Source: Aquamicrobium sp.
Lineage (GTDB): Bacteria; Pseudomonadota; Alphaproteobacteria; Rhizobiales; Rhizobiaceae
Assembly (NCBI GenBank): GCA_019739225.1
Contig: JAHHDT010000001.1
Coordinates: forward strand, 372,001-436,000
Length of the DNA: 64,000 nucleotides
Direction of reading: 5' to 3'
This document shows, one piece after another, positions 49,782-57,690 of the stretch. Positions within the stretch are counted from its first letter, which is position 1; every line of letters starts with the position of its first letter. Below the pieces are notes generated by a model. It saw only the letters and a program-made list of their open reading frames with translations. It was not told the DNA's origin and made no database searches. The position numbers and the translations under genes are program-made.

Positions 49782-50055
49782 AGGCTTCGATCTCTTTCCT
49801 GTGCATATAGCGGGCGCTGATCGGTCTCGCCAACGTCAGGTCCTCGCGGTCACGAAAAGCAAAGACCACGAAAATGTGGCGGCCGGCATCATTCTTTCCA
49901 ACGGCATTGTAGCGGGCCTCCATCGAGCCGCTGCGGTCGGGAAGAACCAGCGGCGACGACTGAAGCAGCGCGAACTCGATTTCGTCTTTGCTTAAGCCAT
50001 GTTTGGCACATTTGGGCCAGTTGCCGTCGTCCCAGTCAAAACCGTCGATCCGCAT
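49759..50055 (-). CDS. brnT: BrnT-family (DUF497) toxin
   Basis: A 98-residue RelE-fold ribonuclease toxin. It has the family pattern FDWDDGNWPKCAKHGLSKDE near the N-terminus, RYNAVGKNDAGRHIFVVFAF in the middle and ISARYMHRKEIEAYE at the end. It is the first gene of a two-gene type II toxin-antitoxin operon, toxin before antitoxin, as is usual for BrnTA. It lies downstream of recJ on the same strand, with its own promoter in the 59-base gap. Confidence 0.88.
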   Translation of the reverse strand: MRIDGFDWDDGNWPKCAKHGLSKDEIEFALLQSSPLVLPDRSGSMEARYNAVGKNDAGRHIFVVFAFRDREDLTLARPISARYMHRKEIEAYERSKKA

Positions 50056-50073
50056 CCTGCCCCCATCAATAAA

Positions 50074-50103
50074 AAGGTAGGCACTTTGCTATACAAATGC
50101 AAA
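50074..50103 (-). promoter_or_regulatory. brnTA promoter with inverted repeat operator
   Basis: The minus strand shows -35 TTGCAT (50097-50102), a 17-base spacer and -10 TACCTT (50074-50079), 19 bases before the brnT start. An inverted repeat TTTGC/GCAAA (50085-50089 and 50099-50103) overlaps the -35 and spacer and may be where BrnA represses. Confidence 0.5.
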
Positions 50104-50114
50104 TCAACTCGCGC

Positions 50115-51896
50115 TCAAGCAAGGGCAGCGTCGAGCACCCTGAACTGAACCGAACGCGCGCCATTCCACCAGTTGGACGAGATCGTGCCTGCCACATGCA
50201 CGGTGCGGCCGCGATTGGCGTAGAGAAAATTGCCGAGATCGGTGTCGGCCGCGCGAAACGCCATCGCCTGCATACGCGCGCCAGTCTGCGAGCGCAGATC
50301 GACGCGGATGTGGTTGGTGCCAACCTGCCGCGCATCGGCAATCGTATGGCGGGGCAGCACCAGCACCGGCTGCGCATGCCCCGCACCGAAGGGCCCAGCA
50401 CTCTCGATGGCGTCGAGAAGATCGAAATTGGCGCCGTCTGCCGACAAGGCGGCATCGACCTCCAGCGCTTCGCCGTCGCGCAGTTTGGCGACATCCTGCG
50501 CCGCCCATTCCTCGAAGAAGGCCCTCAGCTCGCCCAGGCGGGCGCGTTCGACGGTAATGCCCGCCGCCATCGCATGCCCGCCACCCTTGAGAAGCAGGCC
50601 GCGCTCGACGGCCGTCCGCACCATGCGGCCAAGATCGAATCCGGGGATCGAGCGGCCGGAGCCGGACCCCACGCCATTGGCATTGAATGCGATGGCAAAG
50701 GCCGGCCGGCGCGCATGCTCCTTCAGACGTGCCGCAAGCAGGCCGACCACGCCCTGATGCCAGTCGTCGCTCGCCGTGACGATGACCGCCGGGCCGTTGC
50801 CGGAGGCAAGCTCGGCGTCGGCTTCCGCGCGCGCCTGCTCCAGCATCACCTGCTCGAGCGCCTGGCGCTCGCTGTTCAGCCTGTCCAGCGTCTCCGCGAT
50901 GGTACGGGCCTCGACCGGATCGTCACCGGCCAGCAATCGGCTGCCAAGCGCTGCATCGCCGATGCGCCCGCCCGCATTGATGCGCGGCCCGAGGATGAAC
51001 GAAAGATGATAGGGATTGAGCGGCTCGCCGATGCGAGACACCCGCGACAGCGCAGACAGGCCTGCATTGCCCAGCCGCCGCATGGCCAGCAGGCCCTTGA
51101 CCACGAACGCCCTGTTGACGCCGACGAGCGGCACCACGTCACAGACGGTGGCGAGCGCCACGAGGTCGAGCCAACCGAGCAGATCGGGCGGCGGCGCGCC
51201 GTGGCCGCGCTCTCGCAACAGGCCTGCAACACGCACCAGCGTGACGAACACGACGCCCGCCGCGCACAGATGCCCCTGGCCGGAAAGGTCATCCTCGCGG
51301 TTGGGATTCACGATGGCGACCGCCGCAGGCAGCGCGCCGCCCACCTGGTGATGATCGAGCACCACCACGTCGGCCCCCGCCTCGTTGGCGGCATCAATTG
51401 ATGGCCCGCTGTTGGTGCCGCAATCGACGGTCACGATCAGCCGCGCGCCGCGCGAAACCAGTTCGCGCATGGCCTCCGGGTTCGGCCCGTAACCCTCGAA
51501 GATACGGTCCGGTATGTAGATTTCGGCATCGATCCCGTAATGGGCAAAGAAGCGCTTCATCAGCGCGGAGGATGCCGCGCCGTCCACATCGTAGTCGCCG
51601 AAGATCGCCACCTTTTCCCGGCGTGCCACGGCGTCGGCGATGCGGGCCGCGGCCTTGTCCATATCGGTCAGCGAGCGCGGGTCCGGCAGCAGGTCGCGGA
51701 TGGTCGGATCGAGAAAGCGCGCCGCTCCGTCCTGATCGACACCACGCCCCGCCAGCACGCGCGCCACGATATCGGGCACGCCGTGGCTCTGGGCGATCGC
51801 CATGGCGATGTTTTCCTGGCGCTGGTCGAGCCTGTGCGCCCACGCCAGCCCGGTCGCCGATTGGCGTACGTCGAGGAAAAAGCGCCGTTCCGTCAT
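50115..51896 (-). CDS. recJ: Single-stranded-DNA-specific exonuclease RecJ
   Basis: 5'-3' exonuclease for recombination and mismatch repair. The 593-residue protein has the DHH motifs VAIFGDYDVDGAASSALM, VTVDCGTNS, VVLDHHQVGG and FVLGPRINAG-like FILGPRINAGGRIGD. The DHHA1 part has KGGGHAMAAG, and a C-terminal OB-type domain follows. It lies downstream of glpX in the same direction (117-base gap) and upstream of brnTA. Confidence 0.96.
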   Translation of the reverse strand: MTERRFFLDVRQSATGLAWAHRLDQRQENIAMAIAQSHGVPDIVARVLAGRGVDQDGAARFLDPTIRDLLPDPRSLTDMDKAAARIADAVARREKVAIFGDYDVDGAASSALMKRFFAHYGIDAEIYIPDRIFEGYGPNPEAMRELVSRGARLIVTVDCGTNSGPSIDAANEAGADVVVLDHHQVGGALPAAVAIVNPNREDDLSGQGHLCAAGVVFVTLVRVAGLLRERGHGAPPPDLLGWLDLVALATVCDVVPLVGVNRAFVVKGLLAMRRLGNAGLSALSRVSRIGEPLNPYHLSFILGPRINAGGRIGDAALGSRLLAGDDPVEARTIAETLDRLNSERQALEQVMLEQARAEADAELASGNGPAVIVTASDDWHQGVVGLLAARLKEHARRPAFAIAFNANGVGSGSGRSIPGFDLGRMVRTAVERGLLLKGGGHAMAAGITVERARLGELRAFFEEWAAQDVAKLRDGEALEVDAALSADGANFDLLDAIESAGPFGAGHAQPVLVLPRHTIADARQVGTNHIRVDLRSQTGARMQAMAFRAADTDLGNFLYANRGRTVHVAGTISSNWWNGARSVQFRVLDAALA

Positions 51897-52013
51897 GTCC
51901 GCTCCGGATTCATGACGTCAAATTAGGCGTTGAAGCGTCGGATTCCAAAGGGAAATCGGCCGAAACTGACAAAGCCGACCGCTTGCGCGCGATCCGTTTC
52001 CGGACACCGACGG

Positions 52014-52991
52014 TCAGAACTTGTCCAAATCCTGATGCCGCGCCTTGATCTCGCGCACGGTGCCGGAGGATGAGCGCATCACGATCGTATGCGTCTGGAT
52101 CGAATCGCGGCCAAACTTCACGCCAGCGAGCATGTTGCCGTCGGTCACGCCGGTGGCGGCGAAAAGCACGTCGCCACGTGCCATCTCGTCCATCGCATAG
52201 ACCTTGTTGGGGTCGGCGATGCCCATCTTCGCAGCGCGTGCGATCTTTTCCTCGGTGTTGAGCTGCAGCCGCCCTTGCATCTGGCCGCCGATGCAGCGCA
52301 GCGCCGCAGCAGCCAGCACGCCTTCGGGCGCGCCGCCGGTGCCGAGATAGATGTCGATACCGGTCTCATCCGGATCGGTAGTGTGGATGACGCCGGCGAC
52401 ATCACCGTCACCGATCAGCCGGATCGCCGCGCCCGTCGCGCGCACGGCTTCGATCAGGCGCGCATGGCGCGGCCTGTCGAGGATGCAGGCTGTGATTTCG
52501 CCTACGGACACGCCCTTCGCCTTGGCAAGGTTCTCGATGTTTTCCTGGGCCGAAGCGTCGATGTCGACCACGCCGGCCGGATAGCCCGGCCCCACCGCGA
52601 TCTTGTCCATATAGACGTCAGGCGCGTAGAGCAGGCTTCCCTTCTCTGCGATCGCGATCACGGCAAGCGAGTTGGGAAGGTTCTTGGCGCAGATCGTGGT
52701 GCCTTCGAGCGGATCGAGCGCGATGTCCACGCCTGGCCCCTCGCCCGTTCCCACTTCCTCGCCGATGTAAAGCATCGGCGCCTCGTCGCGCTCGCCCTCG
52801 CCGATCACCACCGTGCCCTGGATCGGCAGCCGGTTGAGCTCCGAGCGCATGGCGTCCACGGCCACCTGGTCCGCAGCCTTCTCGTCACCACGTCCGCGCA
52901 GCCGTGCAGCAGCGACCGCGGCGCGCTCGGTGACGCGCACCAGTTCGAGGGTAAGGATACGGTCGAGACCGGGTGAAGCGGCTTTGGCCAT
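52014..52991 (-). CDS. glpX: Class II fructose-1,6-bisphosphatase
   Basis: Gluconeogenic phosphatase of the GlpX family, 325 residues. It has VVIGEGERDEAPMLYIGEEV, the metal-binding DIALDPLEGTTICAKNLPNS, and YLGTGGAPEGVLAAAALRCI. The start at 52991 is preferred over the ATG six bases upstream because AGGA lies eight bases before it. A frame extending to 53225 has no protein character. It sits between a DUF2306 gene and recJ, all on the minus strand. Confidence 0.95.
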   Translation of the reverse strand: MAKAASPGLDRILTLELVRVTERAAVAAARLRGRGDEKAADQVAVDAMRSELNRLPIQGTVVIGEGERDEAPMLYIGEEVGTGEGPGVDIALDPLEGTTICAKNLPNSLAVIAIAEKGSLLYAPDVYMDKIAVGPGYPAGVVDIDASAQENIENLAKAKGVSVGEITACILDRPRHARLIEAVRATGAAIRLIGDGDVAGVIHTTDPDETGIDIYLGTGGAPEGVLAAAALRCIGGQMQGRLQLNTEEKIARAAKMGIADPNKVYAMDEMARGDVLFAATGVTDGNMLAGVKFGRDSIQTHTIVMRSSSGTVREIKARHQDLDKF

Positions 52992-53163
52992 CGTCATTTC
53001 CTGCGTGGGATCCTGTATGTACCCGATCGGGCGCACCCGTTCTGTCAAAGCGGAACGCGGGCCGCAAGGGCGTTTCAGCGCGGTTTGAAACATCAATCGA
53101 TTGAATATTGATGACACTCCGCAACCGGCATCGAAATACCCGGCCGACCACTCACAGGCCCCG

Positions 53164-53658
53164 TCACGCGGAAAGACGTCGTGCAAGGAAGCTGCGCCAT
53201 GCGAGCCAGAGCACAACCGCCGCAATCGCGGCCGCCAGGCTCATTCCCATCCACGGATGAGATCCGTCGAAGAACAACTCGTGCATGATCCGGCCCGGCA
53301 GGAAGCTGAAACCGCCGGCAATGACCAGCGCACCGAGATAGAGGCTCTGCATCGTTCTGCGGTGTTCCAGGATGCGCTTCCGTCGCGCCGCACGGATACC
53401 ACTGTACAGGGACCACAAGGTGATAATCGAAAGCAGGTGGATTGGGCTCCACGGGCCGACGAGCCGAATGGTGTGAATGAAGAAGGAAGTGATGGCGACA
53501 AGGAGCATCAGCACCACCCAGATCTTTCCAGCCATGCGGTGGGCCTTGTCACCCTTCGTCCTGAAAAGAACCAGGCCGCCGAGCAGGAAAGCCAACACGG
53601 CAATGGCAACATGAATCTGTATGGCGAAGCTGGCGTTCTGAAGCGGTGCGAGGGTCAT
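53164..53658 (-). CDS. DUF2306 membrane protein
   Basis: A 164-residue membrane protein with about four helices (IQIHVAIAVLAFLLGGLVLF, IWVVLMLLVAITSFFIHTIR, HLLSIITLWSLYSGI, GMSLAAAIAAVVLWLAW). The conserved histidines (KAHRMAGKIWVVL, EHRRTMQSLYLG) fit the DUF2306 family. It is transcribed away from a LytTR regulator that starts 114 bases upstream, a pairing that suggests the regulator controls it. Function unknown. Confidence 0.82.
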   Translation of the reverse strand: MTLAPLQNASFAIQIHVAIAVLAFLLGGLVLFRTKGDKAHRMAGKIWVVLMLLVAITSFFIHTIRLVGPWSPIHLLSIITLWSLYSGIRAARRKRILEHRRTMQSLYLGALVIAGGFSFLPGRIMHELFFDGSHPWMGMSLAAAIAAVVLWLAWRSFLARRLSA

Positions 53659-53771
53659 GGATCAGGTCCTTGTATTCGGTCCGTCGCAGGTTCGTCCCTG
53701 CGCCACGCTTGACCTGCCAGCCGCGACCGCGTTTCCTCAAATGCAACTTCGTCAAGGGCCGGATCTGCTTC

Positions 53772-54542
53772 GTGAGAGACAACGCACTGCAATTCACGAT
53801 GCGCGAAATGCAGCGCGTCGCGGCGTCGCCATTGCCATGGGCGGCGCTGGCCGGCGCAGCACTCGTTCTGGGAATGGTCGGGCCGTTCGGCACCTATGAA
53901 AGCCTGCGGCTTCCCGCGAGGCTCGCCTACTGGGCCGCAATCGTCGTTTCAACATACTTCCTGGGCTTCGCCCTCGTATCCCTGCTGGAAAAGGTCATCT
54001 TCGCGAAGCGCCCGGGTCCTGCCGGCTTCGCGCTGATCGGCGCAATGGCCGGGGTGCCGGTCGCCCTGTTCGTCTGGCTGCTGAACCGCCTGGTCTACGG
54101 CACGGACGTGGTATTCCTGCTGCCGCTGACCCTCTACGTCATGGCCATCGCAGCGGTGTCATCCGGCGTGATCGCCTTCTTCTCCGCGCGACTGGCGCAC
54201 GCGCCCGCGCCTGCACAACTCAGTGCCCAACGGCCAAAGCTGATCGAGAGGCTGCAGCCCCGGCTGCGTGGCAAGCTTCTCTATCTGTCCATGCAGGATC
54301 ACTATGTGGAGGTCGTGACCGACAAGGGGTCCGAACTCGTCCTCATGCGCATGTCGGACGCCGTCGACGAGACGGCACCTGTCGAAGGCCTGCAAATCCA
54401 CAGGTCCTATTGGATAGCCAGCGACGCGGTAGCCGGAACCATTCGTCGTGATGGACGGCTCATTCTGCGCATGTCTGATGGCGCCGAGCTGCCGGTCAGC
54501 CGCAACCGTATCGGCGCGGTGAAGGATGCAGGGCTCGCCTGA
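53772..54542 (+). CDS. Membrane-anchored LytTR DNA-binding regulator
   Basis: A 256-residue protein with four predicted membrane helices (about residues 20-140: PWAALAGAALVLGMVGPFGT, YWAAIVVSTYFLGFALVSLL and others). A C-terminal LytTR domain follows: KLLYLSMQDHYVEVVTDKGS, IHRSYWIASDAVAGTIRRDG and LPVSRNRIGAVKDAG. The GTG start at 53772 fits the way homologous proteins begin; ATG 53799 is the alternative. It is divergent from the DUF2306 gene and convergent with hom, and probably senses at the membrane. Confidence 0.85.
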   Translation: MRDNALQFTMREMQRVAASPLPWAALAGAALVLGMVGPFGTYESLRLPARLAYWAAIVVSTYFLGFALVSLLEKVIFAKRPGPAGFALIGAMAGVPVALFVWLLNRLVYGTDVVFLLPLTLYVMAIAAVSSGVIAFFSARLAHAPAPAQLSAQRPKLIERLQPRLRGKLLYLSMQDHYVEVVTDKGSELVLMRMSDAVDETAPVEGLQIHRSYWIASDAVAGTIRRDGRLILRMSDGAELPVSRNRIGAVKDAGLA

Positions 54543-54551
54543 GCCCTCGCG

Positions 54552-55865
54552 TCAGGCCGCCCGCTCGATGCGGATGACCTGCGGCTTGTCGACGAGGTGG
54601 CCGTCCTTGGTGACCGCGTCGACGGCCTTGCGTACGGCCGCTTCCGTCGTCTCGTGGGTAACGAGGATCACCGTCTTCTGGCTCTCGGTGTTCGCGCCGT
54701 TGGCGTGCTGAACGATCGATTCCAGCGAAATCTCGTTGTCCGCCATGCGCTTGGCGATGGCAGCGAAGACACCTGTACGGTCGTGCACCGTCAGACGGAT
54801 GAAATAGCCGCCTTCATGGGTGCGCATGCGCGCCTTCTTGTAAGGCGTCAGTTCCTTGACCGGCCGCCCGAACACTGGGCCATGCTGGAAACCGGGGCGC
54901 GCCTTGGCGATGTCGGCCACGTCGCCGACAACCGCCGACGCCGTCGCGTTTCCGCCAGCGCCAGGACCGGACAGAAGCAGTTCGCCCAGAATGTCGGTCT
55001 CGATCGCCACCGCATTGGTCACGCCGTGAACCTGCGCGATGACGGAGGCCGTCGGCACCATGGTCGGGTGCACCCGCTGCTCGATGCCGCTCTCCGTGCG
55101 CTGCGCGACGCCCAGCAGCTTGATGCGATAGCCGAGTTCGCCCGCGGCGCGGATGTCGGCCTGAGTGATGTTGGAAATGCCCTCCATATAGATATCGTCG
55201 GCCGAGATGCGGCTGCCGAAAGCAAGGCTGGTCAGGATCGCCAGCTTGTGCGCCGTATCGTGCCCCTCGATGTCGAAGGTCGGGTCTGCCTCCGCATAGC
55301 CCAGCCGCTGCGCGTCCTTGAGGCAGTCCTCGAACGAGATGCCTTCGGCTTCCATGCGCGTCAGGATGTAGTTGCAGGTGCCGTTGAGAATGCCGAACAC
55401 ACGCGTGACCGCATTGCCGGCCATCGCCTCGCGCATCGTCTTGATGACCGGGATTCCGCCCGCCACCGCCGCCTCGTAGTTGAGCAGCACGCCCTTCGCC
55501 TCGGCGATCTTGGCAAGCGCCAGGCCGTGACGGGCCAGCAGCGCCTTGTTGGCCGTCACGACATGGTGGCCGGCCTCCAGCGCCGCGGTCACACAAGCCA
55601 GCGCAGGCCCTTCGTCGCCGCCGATCAGCTCGACGAAAACGTCGATGCCGTCCCAGGCGGCAAGCTCAGCGGGATCGTCGAACCATTGCGCGGCCGAAAG
55701 GTCGACGCCGCGGTCCCGGCCGCGCGTGCGGGCCGAAACGCCGGTTACCGCGATCGGCCTGCCGCATTGCCGGGTCAGTTCGCTGGCCTTCTCGGCAAGG
55801 ACGCGGGCCACGCTGGCACCGACGGTGCCCAATCCGGCAATTCCAACACGCAATGCTTCGCTCAT
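54552..55865 (-). CDS. hom: Homoserine dehydrogenase
   Basis: NAD(P)-dependent reduction of aspartate semialdehyde to homoserine, leading to threonine and methionine. The 437-residue protein has the Rossmann motif VGIAGLGTVGASVARVL at the N-terminus, GTCNYILTRMEAEG, DVEG-like FDIEGHDTAHKLAILTSLAF and a C-terminal ACT domain (IRLTVHDRTGVFAAIAKRMA). The start at 55865 (MSEALRVGIAG) fits rhizobial homologs. It follows an AlaC-type aminotransferase by 49 bases in the same operon. Confidence 0.96.
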   Translation of the reverse strand: MSEALRVGIAGLGTVGASVARVLAEKASELTRQCGRPIAVTGVSARTRGRDRGVDLSAAQWFDDPAELAAWDGIDVFVELIGGDEGPALACVTAALEAGHHVVTANKALLARHGLALAKIAEAKGVLLNYEAAVAGGIPVIKTMREAMAGNAVTRVFGILNGTCNYILTRMEAEGISFEDCLKDAQRLGYAEADPTFDIEGHDTAHKLAILTSLAFGSRISADDIYMEGISNITQADIRAAGELGYRIKLLGVAQRTESGIEQRVHPTMVPTASVIAQVHGVTNAVAIETDILGELLLSGPGAGGNATASAVVGDVADIAKARPGFQHGPVFGRPVKELTPYKKARMRTHEGGYFIRLTVHDRTGVFAAIAKRMADNEISLESIVQHANGANTESQKTVILVTHETTEAAVRKAVDAVTKDGHLVDKPQVIRIERAA

Positions 55866-55914
55866 GCCCCCGGCATCCTTCATATTCGGCAGTCAGTTCG
55901 GTCGGATATAGCGA

Positions 55915-57132
55915 TCAGCGCCTGGCGTTCAGCGCGACCACGTTGTCGGGCGCCTCCCCGGCAGAACCGAGAAAACGCTTGATGTTGCGGGCGGCCTGAC
56001 GGATGCGGTGCTCGTTCTCGACCAGCGCGATGCGCACGAAATCGTCACCATGTTCGCCAAACCCTATGCCGGGCGCGACCGCGACATCGGCCTTCTCGAC
56101 CAGCAGCTTGGAGAATTCCAGCGAACCGAGGTGGCGGAACGATTCCGGGATCGGCGCCCAGGCAAACATGGTCGCTGCCGGCGCAGGGATTTGCCAGCCC
56201 GCACGCGCGAACGCATCGACCATCACGTCCCGACGACGATGGTAGACCCCCCTCACCTCCTCGACGTCCGAGCCGTCGCCGTTCAGCGCCGCCGTCGCTG
56301 CCACCTGGATCGGCGTGAACGCGCCATAGTCGAGATAGGACTTCACCCGCGTCAGCGCCGCTATCAGCCGCTCGTTGCCGACCGCGAAGCCCATGCGCCA
56401 GCCGGGCATGGAAAAGGTCTTGGACATCGAGGTGAACTCGACGGCGACATCCAGCGCGCCAGGTACCTGCAGGATCGAAGGCGGCGGCGCACCGTCGAAA
56501 TAGATCTCGGCATAGGCCAGATCAGACAGAATGATGATGTCGTTCTTCTTCGCGTAGGCGACCACGTCCTTGTAGAAGTCGAGCGACGCGACATGCGCGG
56601 TCGGGTTCGACGGATAGTTCAGTATCAGCGCCAGCGGCTTCGGGATCGAATGCCGCACGGCCCGCTCCAGCGCGGGGATGAAATCGTTGTCCGGCTCGAC
56701 CTTCATCGAACGGATCACGCCGCCCGACATGATGAAGCCGAATGCATGGATCGGATAGGTCGGGTTGGGGCACAGCACGACATCGCCCGGCGCGGTGATC
56801 GCCTGCGCCATATTGGCGAAGCCTTCCTTGGAGCCGAGCGTGGCGACGATCTGCCGCTCGGGGTCGAGCTTCACGCCGAAGCGGCGGCCATAATAGGCCG
56901 CCTGCGCGCGCCGCAGGCCGGGAATGCCACGCGACGACGAATAACGATGCGTGCGCGGGTCGCGCACCACGTCACAAAGCTTGTCGACGATCGATTTTGG
57001 CGTCGGCAGGTCGGGATTGCCCATGCCAAGGTCGATGATGTCGGCGCCATTGGCTCGTGCTGCGCCTTTGAGGCGATTGACTTGCTCGAACACGTAAGGC
57101 GGTAGCCGACGAACCTTGTGAAACTCTTCCAT
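55915..57132 (-). CDS. Class I/II aminotransferase, AlaC / LL-DAP aminotransferase-like
   Basis: A 405-residue PLP aminotransferase. MEEFHKVRRLPPYVFEQVNR is the usual alphaproteobacterial start. It contains IDLGMGNPDLPTPKSIVDKL, LNYPSNPTAHVAS, LSDLAYAEIYFDG, and the PLP lysine in EFTSMSKTFSMPGWRMGF. Members of this branch make alanine from pyruvate (AlaC) or are annotated as LL-diaminopimelate aminotransferase; linkage to hom favours a role around alanine or aspartate-family amino acids. It lies downstream of a small lipoprotein. Confidence 0.9.
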   Translation of the reverse strand: MEEFHKVRRLPPYVFEQVNRLKGAARANGADIIDLGMGNPDLPTPKSIVDKLCDVVRDPRTHRYSSSRGIPGLRRAQAAYYGRRFGVKLDPERQIVATLGSKEGFANMAQAITAPGDVVLCPNPTYPIHAFGFIMSGGVIRSMKVEPDNDFIPALERAVRHSIPKPLALILNYPSNPTAHVASLDFYKDVVAYAKKNDIIILSDLAYAEIYFDGAPPPSILQVPGALDVAVEFTSMSKTFSMPGWRMGFAVGNERLIAALTRVKSYLDYGAFTPIQVAATAALNGDGSDVEEVRGVYHRRRDVMVDAFARAGWQIPAPAATMFAWAPIPESFRHLGSLEFSKLLVEKADVAVAPGIGFGEHGDDFVRIALVENEHRIRQAARNIKRFLGSAGEAPDNVVALNARR

Positions 57133-57203
57133 GGGGAGATCCCGTTGCATAGGGGGCGTTAGGACGCGGCCTATACACCCGTTTGGGGAATCGGTCGATA
57201 GCG

Positions 57204-57575
57204 TCACTCGCCTTCGATTTCGCGCAGGGCCTCGTCTGCGTGGCTGCGCCCGAGCCGGCGAAGCTCGGCGCTGCTGTCACGCGTCGAGCCGCGTCCCTGC
57301 GCGGCCACCTGCGCCCGCTTTTCGCGCAACGCGCTTGTGGTTTCGGACTTCTGCCGCGAGGTGATCTGCGTGGCCGCCGGCTTGGGGATGATATTGAGAT
57401 TGGGATAGGTACCGGGCGCCGAAAAGGCCAGCCCCGTATCGGCAGGCTGCGGCTGAACAGCAGCCTCAGGCGCCGCGTCGGCGAGATTGGCCGTCGTGCA
57501 GCCGGCAAGCGCCATCGTCAGCGCCAGAGCGGCGCTGCTGGATGCAAAAAAAACGAGTATACGCGGCGCTGTCAT
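57204..57575 (-). CDS. Small lipoprotein
   Basis: A 123-residue predicted lipoprotein with signal ILVFFASSSAALALTMALAG and lipobox LAGC (Cys near residue 26). The mature part is alanine/proline-rich, then becomes charged and helical (SRQKSETTSALREKRAQVAA, SSAELRRLGRSHADEALREI). Similar small lipoproteins occur upstream of this aminotransferase in rhizobia, as I recall. It is divergent from phaC, with 115 bp between. Confidence 0.78.
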   Translation of the reverse strand: MTAPRILVFFASSSAALALTMALAGCTTANLADAAPEAAVQPQPADTGLAFSAPGTYPNLNIIPKPAATQITSRQKSETTSALREKRAQVAAQGRGSTRDSSAELRRLGRSHADEALREIEGE

Positions 57576-57690
57576 TCTTCCACCTTATGGCACTTATAGA
57601 TGCTCGGGCCGACACGCACCAGCGGTATGCTGCCCTTGGGTCCCATGGTATTGTGTCAACAAAACGCTCCAGGGAGGACGGACGTATAGC

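Noticed and set aside
57654-57659. Minus-strand TTGACA as a promoter for the small lipoprotein
   Set aside because: No -10-like sequence lies 16-18 bases downstream.
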